The position numbers and the translations under genes are program-made. 64,000 nucleotides of DNA, taken from NCBI GenBank assembly GCA_003142815.1, contig PLNP01000044.1, positions 110,774-174,773 on the forward strand, read 5' to 3'. This stretch comes from Rhodanobacteraceae bacterium (GTDB taxonomy: Bacteria; Pseudomonadota; Gammaproteobacteria; Xanthomonadales; Rhodanobacteraceae). A model generated the notes under the pieces. It was not told the DNA's origin. It searched no databases and saw nothing but the letters and a program-made list of their open reading frames with translations. Below, in pieces: positions 35,687 to 43,477 of this stretch. The stretch's first letter is position 1; the number at the start of each line of letters is the position of its first letter.

Positions 35687-36357
35687 TCGGGCTGGCGGCG
35701 CACATCGTTCCCGTTTCGGGTACGATCGTTCCCAATATGGGAAAGAAAGCCGCCAAGCCTGCCGTGCCAGCCCCCACCGGCTTGGCCGACGCGCTGTTCA
35801 CCCCGGTGCAGCAGCGGGTGTTGGGCTTGTTGTTCGGTCAGCCGCAGCGCCGCTATCAGAGTGCGGAACTCATCCGTCTGGCAAGCTCGGGAACCGGCAC
35901 CGCGCACCGGTTGCTGACGCGACTGGCGGCGGCCGGACTGGTGAAGACGGAACGGGTCGGCAACCAGAAGTACTACCAGGCCAAACTGGATTCGCCAGTG
36001 TTCGCCGAACTCGCTGGGCTGGTGCGCAAGACCGTCGGGCTGGTCGCGCCATTGCAGGCGGCGTTGGTGCCGCTGGCCGGGGAGATCGCGGCCGCGTTCG
36101 TGTACGGGTCGGTCGCCAAGGGGACGGATCGCGCCGACAGCGATATCGACCTGATGGTGATCAGCGATGCGCTGGCCTATCCGGATCTATTCGACGCGTT
36201 GCAAAAGGCCGAGGCGACCTTGGCTCGCCCGGTCAATCCGAATTTGATGACACGCGCCGAGTGGCAAACGAAGCGCGCGCGCAAGGACTCGTTCGCGGCC
36301 CGCATCGCCGCACAGCCGCGGTTGTTCGTGCTCGGATCGGACGATGACCTCGGCTGA
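35683..36357 (+). CDS. HTH-nucleotidyltransferase, MntA-type antitoxin
   Basis: A 224-residue protein with a winged helix at about residues 35-105 (FTPVQQRVLGLLFG, SAELIRLASSGTGTAHRLL) and a minimal nucleotidyltransferase domain at 135-200. The active-site motif is intact: GS at 142-143 and Asp154/Asp156 in SDIDLMVI. MNT proteins of this type neutralise HEPN toxins, in known cases by adding AMP to a tyrosine. The ATG at 35683 overlaps the hsdS stop (ATGA); the ATG at 35737 is an alternative start lying within the tandem palindromes. Confidence 0.82.
   Translation: MIGLAAHIVPVSGTIVPNMGKKAAKPAVPAPTGLADALFTPVQQRVLGLLFGQPQRRYQSAELIRLASSGTGTAHRLLTRLAAAGLVKTERVGNQKYYQAKLDSPVFAELAGLVRKTVGLVAPLQAALVPLAGEIAAAFVYGSVAKGTDRADSDIDLMVISDALAYPDLFDALQKAEATLARPVNPNLMTRAEWQTKRARKDSFAARIAAQPRLFVLGSDDDLG
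35707..35744 (+). promoter_or_regulatory. Two tandem palindromes, probable MntA-type operator
   Basis: Two copies of GTTCCC-N5-GGGwAm lie 21 bp apart: GTTCCCGTTTCGGGTAC (35707-35723) and GTTCCCAATATGGGAAA (35728-35744). Their centres are two helical turns apart, as expected for cooperative binding of two dimers. They overlap the start region of the HTH-nucleotidyltransferase gene, the likely binder. Confidence 0.6.
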
Positions 36358-36778
36358 GCTCGACAACCTGGTCCGGATCGGCAAGCTCAAGCGCGAGCCG
36401 CCATCGCCGCGCGAGTTGTCCGGCTTGCTGGCTTCCGCGCGCACGCGCCTGGCCGATGCCGGACGCGGCGATCTGGCTTTCGACAGCCGCTTCGACCTCG
36501 CCTACAACGCCGCGCATGCACTGGCGCTGTTCGCGCTGCGCCGGCTCGGCTATCGCTCGGACAACCGCTATCTCGTGTTCCAGTGCCTGCCGCACTCCGC
36601 GGGCCTGCCGGTCGAGTCGTGGCGCGTGCTGGCCAAAGCGCACGAGCGTCGTAACCTCGCCGAGTACGAAGGACATCTGGAGCGCGACGATCGCCTGCTG
36701 ATGGACCTGATCGCTGCGGCGACTGCGTTGCGCCTCGCCGTCGAAGCCTTGCCGCCGACCGAGAAGCCCGGCGCGTGA
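36344..36778 (+). CDS. HEPN-domain protein paired with the MNT antitoxin
   Basis: A 144-residue all-helical HEPN protein: FDSRFDLAYNAAHALALFALRRLGYR, then VFQCLPHSAGLP and KAHERRNLAEYEG, the usual ending of this HEPN branch. It overlaps the MNT gene by 14 bp and hsdR by 4 bp. The canonical RX4-6H ribonuclease motif is not obvious, so it may be an inactive or differently configured HEPN. Together with the MNT gene it forms a toxin-antitoxin-like module inside the restriction operon. Confidence 0.72.
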   Translation: MTSAELDNLVRIGKLKREPPSPRELSGLLASARTRLADAGRGDLAFDSRFDLAYNAAHALALFALRRLGYRSDNRYLVFQCLPHSAGLPVESWRVLAKAHERRNLAEYEGHLERDDRLLMDLIAAATALRLAVEALPPTEKPGA

Positions 36779-39700
36779 ACCCGCCAACCGACACCAGCGA
36801 GCGCGGATTGGAGGATCTGATCGTCGCGGCGATGACGGCGAGTGCCGTACCTGCCATTGGCGCTTCGGGCGAGCCGACGGCGTTGTATGGCAGCGGCGGC
36901 TGGATACTCGGCGACTGGCGCGATTACGAGCGCGAGTACGCGGTCGATCTGGTGCAACTGACCGAATTTCTGCAAATCACCCAACCCAAGATAGCCGACG
37001 CGGTGCAGCTCGTCGAGGATGGTCCAACCCGGCGCAAATTCCTCGCACGATTGCAAGGTGAGATCACCCGCCGCGGAGTGATTGATGTGCTGCGTCATGG
37101 CATTAAGGACGGGCCGCACCACGCCGATCTGTTCTATGGCTCGCCGACGCGCGGCAATCGGCGTGCCGAGGAACTATTCGCCGAGAATCGTTTCAGCGTG
37201 ACGCGGCAGTTGCGCTACAGCCGCGACGAGACGCAGTTGGCGCTGGATCTGGCGCTGTTCACCAATGGGCTTCCGGTCGCGACGTTCGAGCTGAAGAACA
37301 GCCTGACCAAGCAGACCGTCGCGGACGCGGTCGAGCAGTACAAGAATGATCGCGAACCGCGCGAGCTGCTGTTCGGCTTCGGCCGTTGCCTGGTGCACTT
37401 CGCAGTGGACGATCAGGAAGTGCGCTTCTGCACCGAACTCAAGGGCAACGCGTCGTGGTTCCTGCCGTTCAACAAGGGCTGCAACGATGGCGCCGGCAAT
37501 CCACCGAATCCGAATGGGCTGAAAACCGATTATCTGTGGAAGGACGTGCTGACCCGCATCGGTCTGACCGGGATCATCGAGAATTACGCGCAGATCGTCG
37601 AAGAGAAGAATCAGAAGACGGGACGCAAGAAGCGCACCCAGGTCTTCCCGCGTTACCACCAGCGCGACGTGGTGATGGCACTTCTGGCCGATGCGCAGGC
37701 GCGCGGAGCGGGTCGGCGTTACCTGATCCAGCATTCGGCCGGCAGCGGCAAGTCCAACTCGATCGCTTGGCTATCGCACCAGCTTGTCGGGTTGCAAGGC
37801 GACGATGGCGGGCAGGTGTTCGATTCGATCATCGTGGTCACCGACCGCCGCATTCTCGACAAACAGATCAAGGATACGATCAAGCAGTTCGCTCAAGTGG
37901 CAGCGACGGTCGGTCATGCGGACCGCTCCGGCGACCTGCGCCGCTTCATCACGGGCGGCAAGAAAATCATCATTACGACCGTGCAGAAGTTTCCGCATGT
38001 GCTGGAGGAGATCGGCAGCGAGCATGCGGGGCGGCGTTTCGCCATCGTCATCGATGAAGCGCACTCGAGCCAGGGTGGCAAGACCGCGCTGGCGATGAAC
38101 CGCGCGCTGACCGGCGGCGCGGATGACGAGCACGAATCGACCGAGGACCAGATCAACCGGCTGATGGAGGCGCGCAAGCTGCTGCCGAACGCCAGTTATT
38201 TCGCCTTCACCGCGACGCCGAAGAACAAGACCCTGGAATTGTTTGGCGAGCCTGTGCCGCAGCCTGATGGCACGGTCAAGCACCGCCCGTTTCACACCTA
38301 TACGATGAAGCAAGCGATCGAGGAGCGTTTCATTCTCGATGTGCTGAAGAACTACACGCCGGTCGCCAGCTATTACAAGCTGATCAAGAAGATCGAGGAC
38401 GACCCGCAGTTCGACAGCAAGCGCGCGAAGAAGAAGCTGCGCCGCTACGTCGAGAGCAATGACCATGCGATCCGGCTGAAGGCCGAGATCATGGTCGACC
38501 ACTTCCACGAGGACGTTCTGGCACGCCAAAAGATCGGCGGGCAGGCTCGGGCGATGGTGGTGACCAGTGGTATCGAACGGGCGATCCAGTATTACCACGC
38601 GATCAGCGAATACCTGAGCGAACGCAAGAGTCCGATCCGCGCCATTGTCGCCTTTTCTGGTGAGCACGATTACGCCGGCAAGAAGGTCACCGAGGCCAGC
38701 TTGAACGGCTTCGCCTCCAGCCTGATTGCAGATCGCATCGCCGAAGACCCGTACCGATTGCTGGTGGTCGCGGACAAGTTCCAGACTGGCTACGACGAGC
38801 CGTTGCTGCATACGATGTACGTGGACAAACCGTTGTCCGGAATCAAGGCGGTGCAGACCTTGTCGCGACTCAATCGCGCGCATCCGAAGAAGAGCGAGGT
38901 GTTCGTGCTCGACTTCATGAACGACGCCGACACGATCCGCGAGGCATTCGAGCCGTACTACCGCACCACACTGCTTGCGGAAGAGACCGATCCGAACAAG
39001 TTGCACGACCTCATCGTTGCGCTGGACGGTTACCAGGTCTATTCGCCAGAACAGGTAGTGGAGCTGGTCGAGCTGTTCCTGGGCGGCGCGCCGCGCGATC
39101 GACTCGATCCTATTCTCGATGTCTGCGTCGCGACCTACAAGGAGCTGGACGAGGACGCGCAAGTCGACTTCAAGGGCAAGGCCAAGGCGTTCGCCCGCAC
39201 CTATGCGTTTCTGGCGGCGATCCTGCCGTATACCCACGCGGAGTGGGAGCGACTGTCGATCGTATTGAACCTGCTGATTTCCAAGTTGCCGGCGCCACGC
39301 GAGGAGGACTTGTCGCGGGGGATTCTCGAGACCATCGACATGGACAGCTATCGGGTCGAGAAGCAGGCGGCGATGAAGATCGTGCTGCCGGATCAGGATG
39401 GCGAGATCGATCCTTTGCCTGACACCGGCGGAGGGGGCAAGCGGCAACCGGAACTGGAGTCGTTGTCCAACATCCTCAAGACGTTCAACGACCAGTTCGG
39501 CAACATCACATGGCAAGACACCGACCATGTGCGCCAACTTATCACCGAGGAAATCCCGCAGCGTGTCGCGGCCGATCAGGCGTATCGCAATGCCCAGGCA
39601 AACTCCGGCCGCGACAATGCCCGAATCGAACACGACAGGGCGCTGGGACGGGTGCTGATCTCGCTGATGAAGGACGACACCGAGCTGTTTCGCCAGTACA

Positions 39701-39804
39701 GCGACAACGACAGTTTCAAGCGTTGGCTGGCCGATACGATTTTTGGCCTGACTTATGGACGATCAGCGGATGGGCCGGGCCTGCCAGCTACATCGCCCGG
39801 GTAG
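36775..39804 (+). CDS. hsdR: Type I restriction endonuclease and translocase subunit
   Basis: A 1009-residue HsdR. The N-terminal PD-(D/E)xK nuclease domain has Glu172-x-Lys174 in ATFELKNSL. The SF2 helicase motor shows Walker A GSGKS near residue 323, the DEAH box at 427 (IDEAHSSQGG), motif III FTATP and motif VI LSRLNR. A C-terminal helical domain binds HsdM. The GTG start overlaps the HEPN stop (GTGA). It is the last gene of the operon. Confidence 0.95.
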   Translation: MNPPTDTSERGLEDLIVAAMTASAVPAIGASGEPTALYGSGGWILGDWRDYEREYAVDLVQLTEFLQITQPKIADAVQLVEDGPTRRKFLARLQGEITRRGVIDVLRHGIKDGPHHADLFYGSPTRGNRRAEELFAENRFSVTRQLRYSRDETQLALDLALFTNGLPVATFELKNSLTKQTVADAVEQYKNDREPRELLFGFGRCLVHFAVDDQEVRFCTELKGNASWFLPFNKGCNDGAGNPPNPNGLKTDYLWKDVLTRIGLTGIIENYAQIVEEKNQKTGRKKRTQVFPRYHQRDVVMALLADAQARGAGRRYLIQHSAGSGKSNSIAWLSHQLVGLQGDDGGQVFDSIIVVTDRRILDKQIKDTIKQFAQVAATVGHADRSGDLRRFITGGKKIIITTVQKFPHVLEEIGSEHAGRRFAIVIDEAHSSQGGKTALAMNRALTGGADDEHESTEDQINRLMEARKLLPNASYFAFTATPKNKTLELFGEPVPQPDGTVKHRPFHTYTMKQAIEERFILDVLKNYTPVASYYKLIKKIEDDPQFDSKRAKKKLRRYVESNDHAIRLKAEIMVDHFHEDVLARQKIGGQARAMVVTSGIERAIQYYHAISEYLSERKSPIRAIVAFSGEHDYAGKKVTEASLNGFASSLIADRIAEDPYRLLVVADKFQTGYDEPLLHTMYVDKPLSGIKAVQTLSRLNRAHPKKSEVFVLDFMNDADTIREAFEPYYRTTLLAEETDPNKLHDLIVALDGYQVYSPEQVVELVELFLGGAPRDRLDPILDVCVATYKELDEDAQVDFKGKAKAFARTYAFLAAILPYTHAEWERLSIVLNLLISKLPAPREEDLSRGILETIDMDSYRVEKQAAMKIVLPDQDGEIDPLPDTGGGGKRQPELESLSNILKTFNDQFGNITWQDTDHVRQLITEEIPQRVAADQAYRNAQANSGRDNARIEHDRALGRVLISLMKDDTELFRQYSDNDSFKRWLADTIFGLTYGRSADGPGLPATSPG

Positions 39805-39918
39805 CCGACGCGCGGCGAACTATGGCTGCTTCCACGACTTCACAAGTGCCGCGCTCCGCCGATCGAGTTGAACGTCGGTGACGCATTGAAACGAGCGCGA
39901 AATGTCCTGTCTGAAAAA

Positions 39919-39944
39919 AATGGTGGCTATGGGTCGGCTCGAAC
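39919..39944 (+). repeat. Probable att site: repeat of the tRNA-Met 3' end
   Basis: Twenty-six bases matching 47677-47702, the 3' end of the tRNA-Met gene including CCA, with only two mismatches (39935 and 39937). The copies are in the same orientation, 7.76 kb apart, as expected for attachment sites of an element integrated into a tRNA 3' end. Confidence 0.65.
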
Positions 39945-40342
39945 AAGAAGTTCAACACACTGATATATAATGAAAATGTCGGTTAGAAAATTGACGACTA
40001 CTCCAATTTCTACTCTCAACTTTGGTTGACCAAGCATTGACCAGATGGTGGGATCTTACAGTCGACCATCGCTACCCAGCCGCGTGCGGCAATTCGATCT
40101 TCCTGCCTTGCGTCGATGGGGTTGCGCCCACGTCGGTGCCCTCCAATAGCGCGGTTTGGATGAAGGTATTCATGGATAGTTTAAGTAGGGCGGCTAGCGC
40201 GGCGAAGATCAGAAGAGCACGTCTTTGCTAAGCGCAGACCGTCGAGGCAGTGAGTGAAGACTCGCGTCTTGTGCTGTTGCGTTCCCTCGCTTTGTCGAAC
40301 CAAGGAAGATTGCGTCAGCCTTCCTCGACAGAGCGATCCACG
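39945..40342. other. Non-coding left end of the tRNA-Met island
   Basis: No convincing gene. An AT-rich patch lies at about 39,955-40,020. The reading frames present show no family features. Confidence 0.4.
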
Positions 40343-40573
40343 ATGCACAGTCTTCCTGAAACCGGCTACCTGCGGTTGGCGCAGATCATAGGCAAGCCGG
40401 CCACTGATAACGAGCCTGCGGTTCCCGCGATCATTCCGGTGTCGCGTTCAACTTGGTGGGCCGGCGTGAAGGCTGGCCGCTATCCTCAGCCCACCCGCAC
40501 GTTGGGGTTGCGCATCACCACTTGGCGGGTCGAAGACATACGATCGTTGATCGCACGTGGCAGTCACCGATGA
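40343..40573 (+). CDS. AlpA-family excisionase-like regulator
   Basis: A 76-residue AlpA/MerR-like helix-turn-helix protein: GYLRLAQIIG, then VPVSRSTWWAGVKAGRYPQPTRTLGLRITTW and VEDIRSLI, the full AlpA signature. AlpA proteins regulate or assist excision of P4-like elements carrying tyrosine integrases, which fits the P4-type integrase remnant at the other end of the island. Start 40343 is the Met nearest the domain. Confidence 0.85.
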   Translation: MHSLPETGYLRLAQIIGKPATDNEPAVPAIIPVSRSTWWAGVKAGRYPQPTRTLGLRITTWRVEDIRSLIARGSHR

Positions 40574-40738
40574 AATCAGGGTGTCGCCGGTAGGGTCATT
40601 GGCGGGCGTAAGGATGCTCCCGCTACATTGGCCGCCATGGTCCGGTACTCGCTCGTAGCTATGCGAACGTCTGGCGTACGCTCGCTGCTCATGCGCCGCA
40701 GCAGGGCAGCTATTATTGCAGGCGCAGCTCGCGACCGT

Positions 40739-41470
40739 TCAGTCAAGAAGCATTTTGAAGTCGATAGTCCCGTCGTCAGGGTCGTCGCTTTCATCGTCAG
40801 GCTCAACGGGGCGCGGAAGTTGCCCGCGAAGTCGATACACATTGGCTGAGTGATGATCGCCAAAGCTAGGCTCGCGATTGATGACGACGAGCCCGTGGGT
40901 AGCGAGGAGATTCAAAGCGTCGCGAACGTCGTCTTGCTGCACACCGGTGTATCTGCGCAGGTTGATGTAGTTGAGCGTAACTTCGCGGTTCGGATTGCCG
41001 CGATGAACGAGGAGTGCGACATAGATCTTGTGTGCCGCTAGGCTCGTCGTTCCTTTCATCGGCAGGCGCCGTAGACAGTTCTGCATGCGTTGATTCGGTA
41101 TCGCGCAGAAGCCGCCCGGTTCGTTTGCTTCGTGCTTTGGGCATACCAGCACGAACTTCGAACGCTGCCTTCCGTTACCGCGTTCGAATCGGATCATCCC
41201 AAGCGAGACCGCGCGCTTGATTGCGGCGCGTAGGGGAGGCAGCGACACCTTCATTGCCTCTGCGAGCGCACCCATCGAACACTCGACGGCATAGGAATCA
41301 TTCCTCGGCGTCAGGCTAGCTAGCCACAGCATGAGGCGAATGAGGGCGATCGATGCGCCGGCGCGCCTTTCGCCGCCTTGAACGCGCTCACCGATCCCTG
41401 AGTCTTGGGCCCACCAGGAAGGCAATTTCGACCATGCGCGCCTTGGATAGGAGAGCCGACCTTTAATCAC
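40739..41470 (-). CDS. Uncharacterised winged-helix-like protein (243 aa)
   Basis: A 243-residue soluble protein without a recognised family. Two segments look like winged helices: MGALAEAMKVSLPPLRAAIKRAVSLGMIRFERG (about 66-98) and LRRYTGVQQDDVRDALNLLATHGLVVINRE (about 170-200). A tail of PVEPDDESDDPDDG is strongly acidic. Two consecutive wHTH domains suggest a replication initiator or regulator of the island; this is a guess from fold. It starts at a GTG overlapping by 8 bp the small membrane-protein gene upstream. Confidence 0.5.
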   Translation of the reverse strand: MIKGRLSYPRRAWSKLPSWWAQDSGIGERVQGGERRAGASIALIRLMLWLASLTPRNDSYAVECSMGALAEAMKVSLPPLRAAIKRAVSLGMIRFERGNGRQRSKFVLVCPKHEANEPGGFCAIPNQRMQNCLRRLPMKGTTSLAAHKIYVALLVHRGNPNREVTLNYINLRRYTGVQQDDVRDALNLLATHGLVVINREPSFGDHHSANVYRLRGQLPRPVEPDDESDDPDDGTIDFKMLLD

Positions 41471-41612
41471 GGGGCTTCTTCCCGCGTATCACAAGTTCGG
41501 CCAGGCCAAGTGATTTCAACGCAATAGCAACGATCGCGATCGCGAGGAGCGCGATGACCGCCATGGGGCCGAGGGCCTGCAATTTGTCTAACAAGGAATC
41601 AAGCCAAGGCAT
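41463..41612 (-). CDS. Small single-span membrane protein (49 aa)
   Basis: A 49-residue peptide, MPWLDSLLDKLQALGPMAVI followed by a continuous hydrophobic helix (about 16-33) and a basic tail (IRGKKPRD). A ribosome site (gagagg) lies 8 bases upstream. Its stop overlaps the start of the 243-residue protein, so the two are probably made together. No family recognised. Confidence 0.6.
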   Translation of the reverse strand: MPWLDSLLDKLQALGPMAVIALLAIAIVAIALKSLGLAELVIRGKKPRD

Positions 41613-42132
41613 GACGCAAACCTCTCAACTTCGAAGTTTGCAAATTTACGAGGACTTAAAAGCTTCTTCTAGAGAAGAGTCTATCGCCAGATTGCAGGGT
41701 ATCTTACTGATTAAATGAGGTAATTCGCAATAAATTGCCGCGTTTGAGGGTGAAACTATCAGTCATCTTTTCGTGGCGACTTGCGCTTTTCTGCGGCTCT
41801 GCGATCCGGAGCGCCAAGCGTCCAGCAGTTTTCGGAGGGTTGATCTCGAGCGACGAGGCAGGTGCCCTAGCGTGCAATCTTCTACTTGGGGCGCGCTCAG
41901 ATCCGGACGAGCACGCCGTTCACGAGACAGCTCGCGATCCACGCATATCTTATAACTAATTGATTTATTTAATTATTTCTCTAAAACTGATTTTTTACCC
42001 CGTCGATACCCCCGCGTCGTAAGCAGCTCGCATACTTTGACAGACTTCCCGCCCCAGAATTTCACTACTGGTAAACTTCCGCCGCGTGCAACAAGGTTGC
42101 GGCCTGTGAGCAGGCACTAGGAACAAAACGGA
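41613..42132. promoter_or_regulatory. Divergent intergenic region of the island
   Basis: About 520 bp between divergent genes, containing an AT-rich tract at 41,945-41,998 unlike the surrounding GC-rich DNA. A possible -35 box TTGACA lies at 42037-42042, with no good -10 box at the right distance. It should hold the promoters of both flanking transcription units. No gene seen. Confidence 0.4.
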
Positions 42133-42429
42133 ATGAATGTCGGTCACGCGATTCGCATGTGTCGCACGAGGCGCGGGGCGTCGCAAAGCGTAGTCGCACA
42201 CCGTGCGAATTGTTCAGTGTCTTATTTGTCGATGCTTGAGAACAACAAGCGTGACCCGACGCTCTCCACACTCACGAAGATCGCTCAAGCACTTCACGTA
42301 CCCGTTGGGTTGCTGTTCTTCCTGGCCTCCGAGCAAGAAGATCTCGGTCCAATGGATGAAAAAAGCACCGGCAAGCTGATGCAGTCTGCACTCGCGTCGT
42401 TGGCCAAGCCGGCAAGCATGACAATATAG
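42133..42429 (+). CDS. XRE-family regulator of the ATPase-protease-HEPN cassette
   Basis: A 98-residue protein with an N-terminal Cro/C1 helix-turn-helix: IRMCRTRRGASQSVVAHRANCSVSYLSMLENNKRDPTL (about residues 7-44), then LTKIAQALHVPVGLLFFLA. It lies 13 bp before the AAA ATPase gene in the same direction and is probably the operon's autorepressor. Confidence 0.85.
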   Translation: MNVGHAIRMCRTRRGASQSVVAHRANCSVSYLSMLENNKRDPTLSTLTKIAQALHVPVGLLFFLASEQEDLGPMDEKSTGKLMQSALASLAKPASMTI

Positions 42430-42442
42430 GTGGGTGAGCGAA

Positions 42443-43477
42443 ATGGCTAGCGCAGAACAACTCAAAGCGCTGTTGAAATCCCACATCGATCGGGACGACC
42501 GGCAGTTCTACTCGGTGGCTATGCAAGTCGCGGCATATGAAGCAAAGGTCGGGCACGGCAAGCTGGCGGAAGAGCTGCGCGACATGATTGACGCAGCGAA
42601 GGCGCGTGCCCTTTCCGATGAGCAGCACGGCAAGCTGATCCCGCTAGCCCGTCCGCGCGGCGAGTTGGCGAACCTGCTCACGGTCGCCTATCCGAAGAGC
42701 CGTTTGGCCGACATGGTGCTTGATCCGCGTGTAGCTGCACAGCTCCAACGCATCATGAAAGAGCAACGTCTATTTGCGCGCATCCGCGAGCACGGGTTGT
42801 CGCCGCGTCGAAAACTGCTGTTGGTCGGGCCGCCCGGCACGGGAAAGACCATGACGGCATCTGCTCTCGCGGGCGAACTCGGCATCCCGCTCTTTTCAGT
42901 GCGGTTGGATGCACTTATTACAAAGTTCATGGGCGAGACCGCAGCAAAGCTACGGCAGATTTTCGATGCGATCGCCGAAGTGCGTGGCGTCTACTTCTTC
43001 GACGAGTTCGATGCCATCGGTTCACAACGCGGGCTTGCCAATGATGTCGGCGAGATCCGGCGCGTGTTGAACAGTTTCCTGCAGATGATCGAGCACGATC
43101 AATCCAACAGTCTCATCATCGCAGCGACCAATCATGCGGAAGTCTTGGATCACGCGCTGTTCCGCCGCTTCGATGACGTGGTCGAGTACCACCTACCTAC
43201 CGCGTCCCAAGCTACGGACCTCATTCGATCAAGGCTCGGGAAATTTGCACCCAAGCTATTCCCGGCGAAGGCCATCGCTGAAAATCTCGAAGGATTGAGC
43301 TTCGCGGAAGTCCGTCGTGCGGTAGATGAGGCCATTAAAGAAGCCATCATGCATGACGAGCAGCGCGTCAAAGGGGAGGCACTGAGCCAAGCACTCCAAG
43401 AGCGCCGACAGCTCAGTCCTAAAACGACGGACAACAAGAAAATAGTGCCGAGCCATGCCGGACCAACCACCCGATAG
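42443..43477 (+). CDS. ietA: AAA+ ATPase, IetA-like
   Basis: A 344-residue AAA+ ATPase. A helical N-terminal region (MASAEQLKALLKSHIDRDDR) precedes the ATPase core: Walker A GPPGTGKT near residue 130, Walker B VYFFDEFDAIG near 185, sensor 1 IIAATNH and arginine-finger region ALFRRFDD. It overlaps the following protease gene by 23 bp. An AAA ATPase followed by a subtilisin-like protease is the ietAS arrangement, first described as a plasmid-stability toxin-antitoxin system on pTiC58 and later as an anti-phage system. ATG 42443 is preferred to the GTG at 42434. Confidence 0.8.
   Translation: MASAEQLKALLKSHIDRDDRQFYSVAMQVAAYEAKVGHGKLAEELRDMIDAAKARALSDEQHGKLIPLARPRGELANLLTVAYPKSRLADMVLDPRVAAQLQRIMKEQRLFARIREHGLSPRRKLLLVGPPGTGKTMTASALAGELGIPLFSVRLDALITKFMGETAAKLRQIFDAIAEVRGVYFFDEFDAIGSQRGLANDVGEIRRVLNSFLQMIEHDQSNSLIIAATNHAEVLDHALFRRFDDVVEYHLPTASQATDLIRSRLGKFAPKLFPAKAIAENLEGLSFAEVRRAVDEAIKEAIMHDEQRVKGEALSQALQERRQLSPKTTDNKKIVPSHAGPTTR

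Noticed and set aside
37771-39633. 620-codon open frame on the minus strand opposite hsdR
   Set aside because: It lies wholly antisense to a gene with clear helicase motifs and shows no family features; long antisense frames are expected in GC-rich DNA.
42037-42070. Promoter for the XRE-ietAS-HEPN operon at TTGACA (42037)
   Set aside because: The -35 is perfect but no acceptable -10 follows at 16-18 bp, so it is mentioned only within the intergenic entry.
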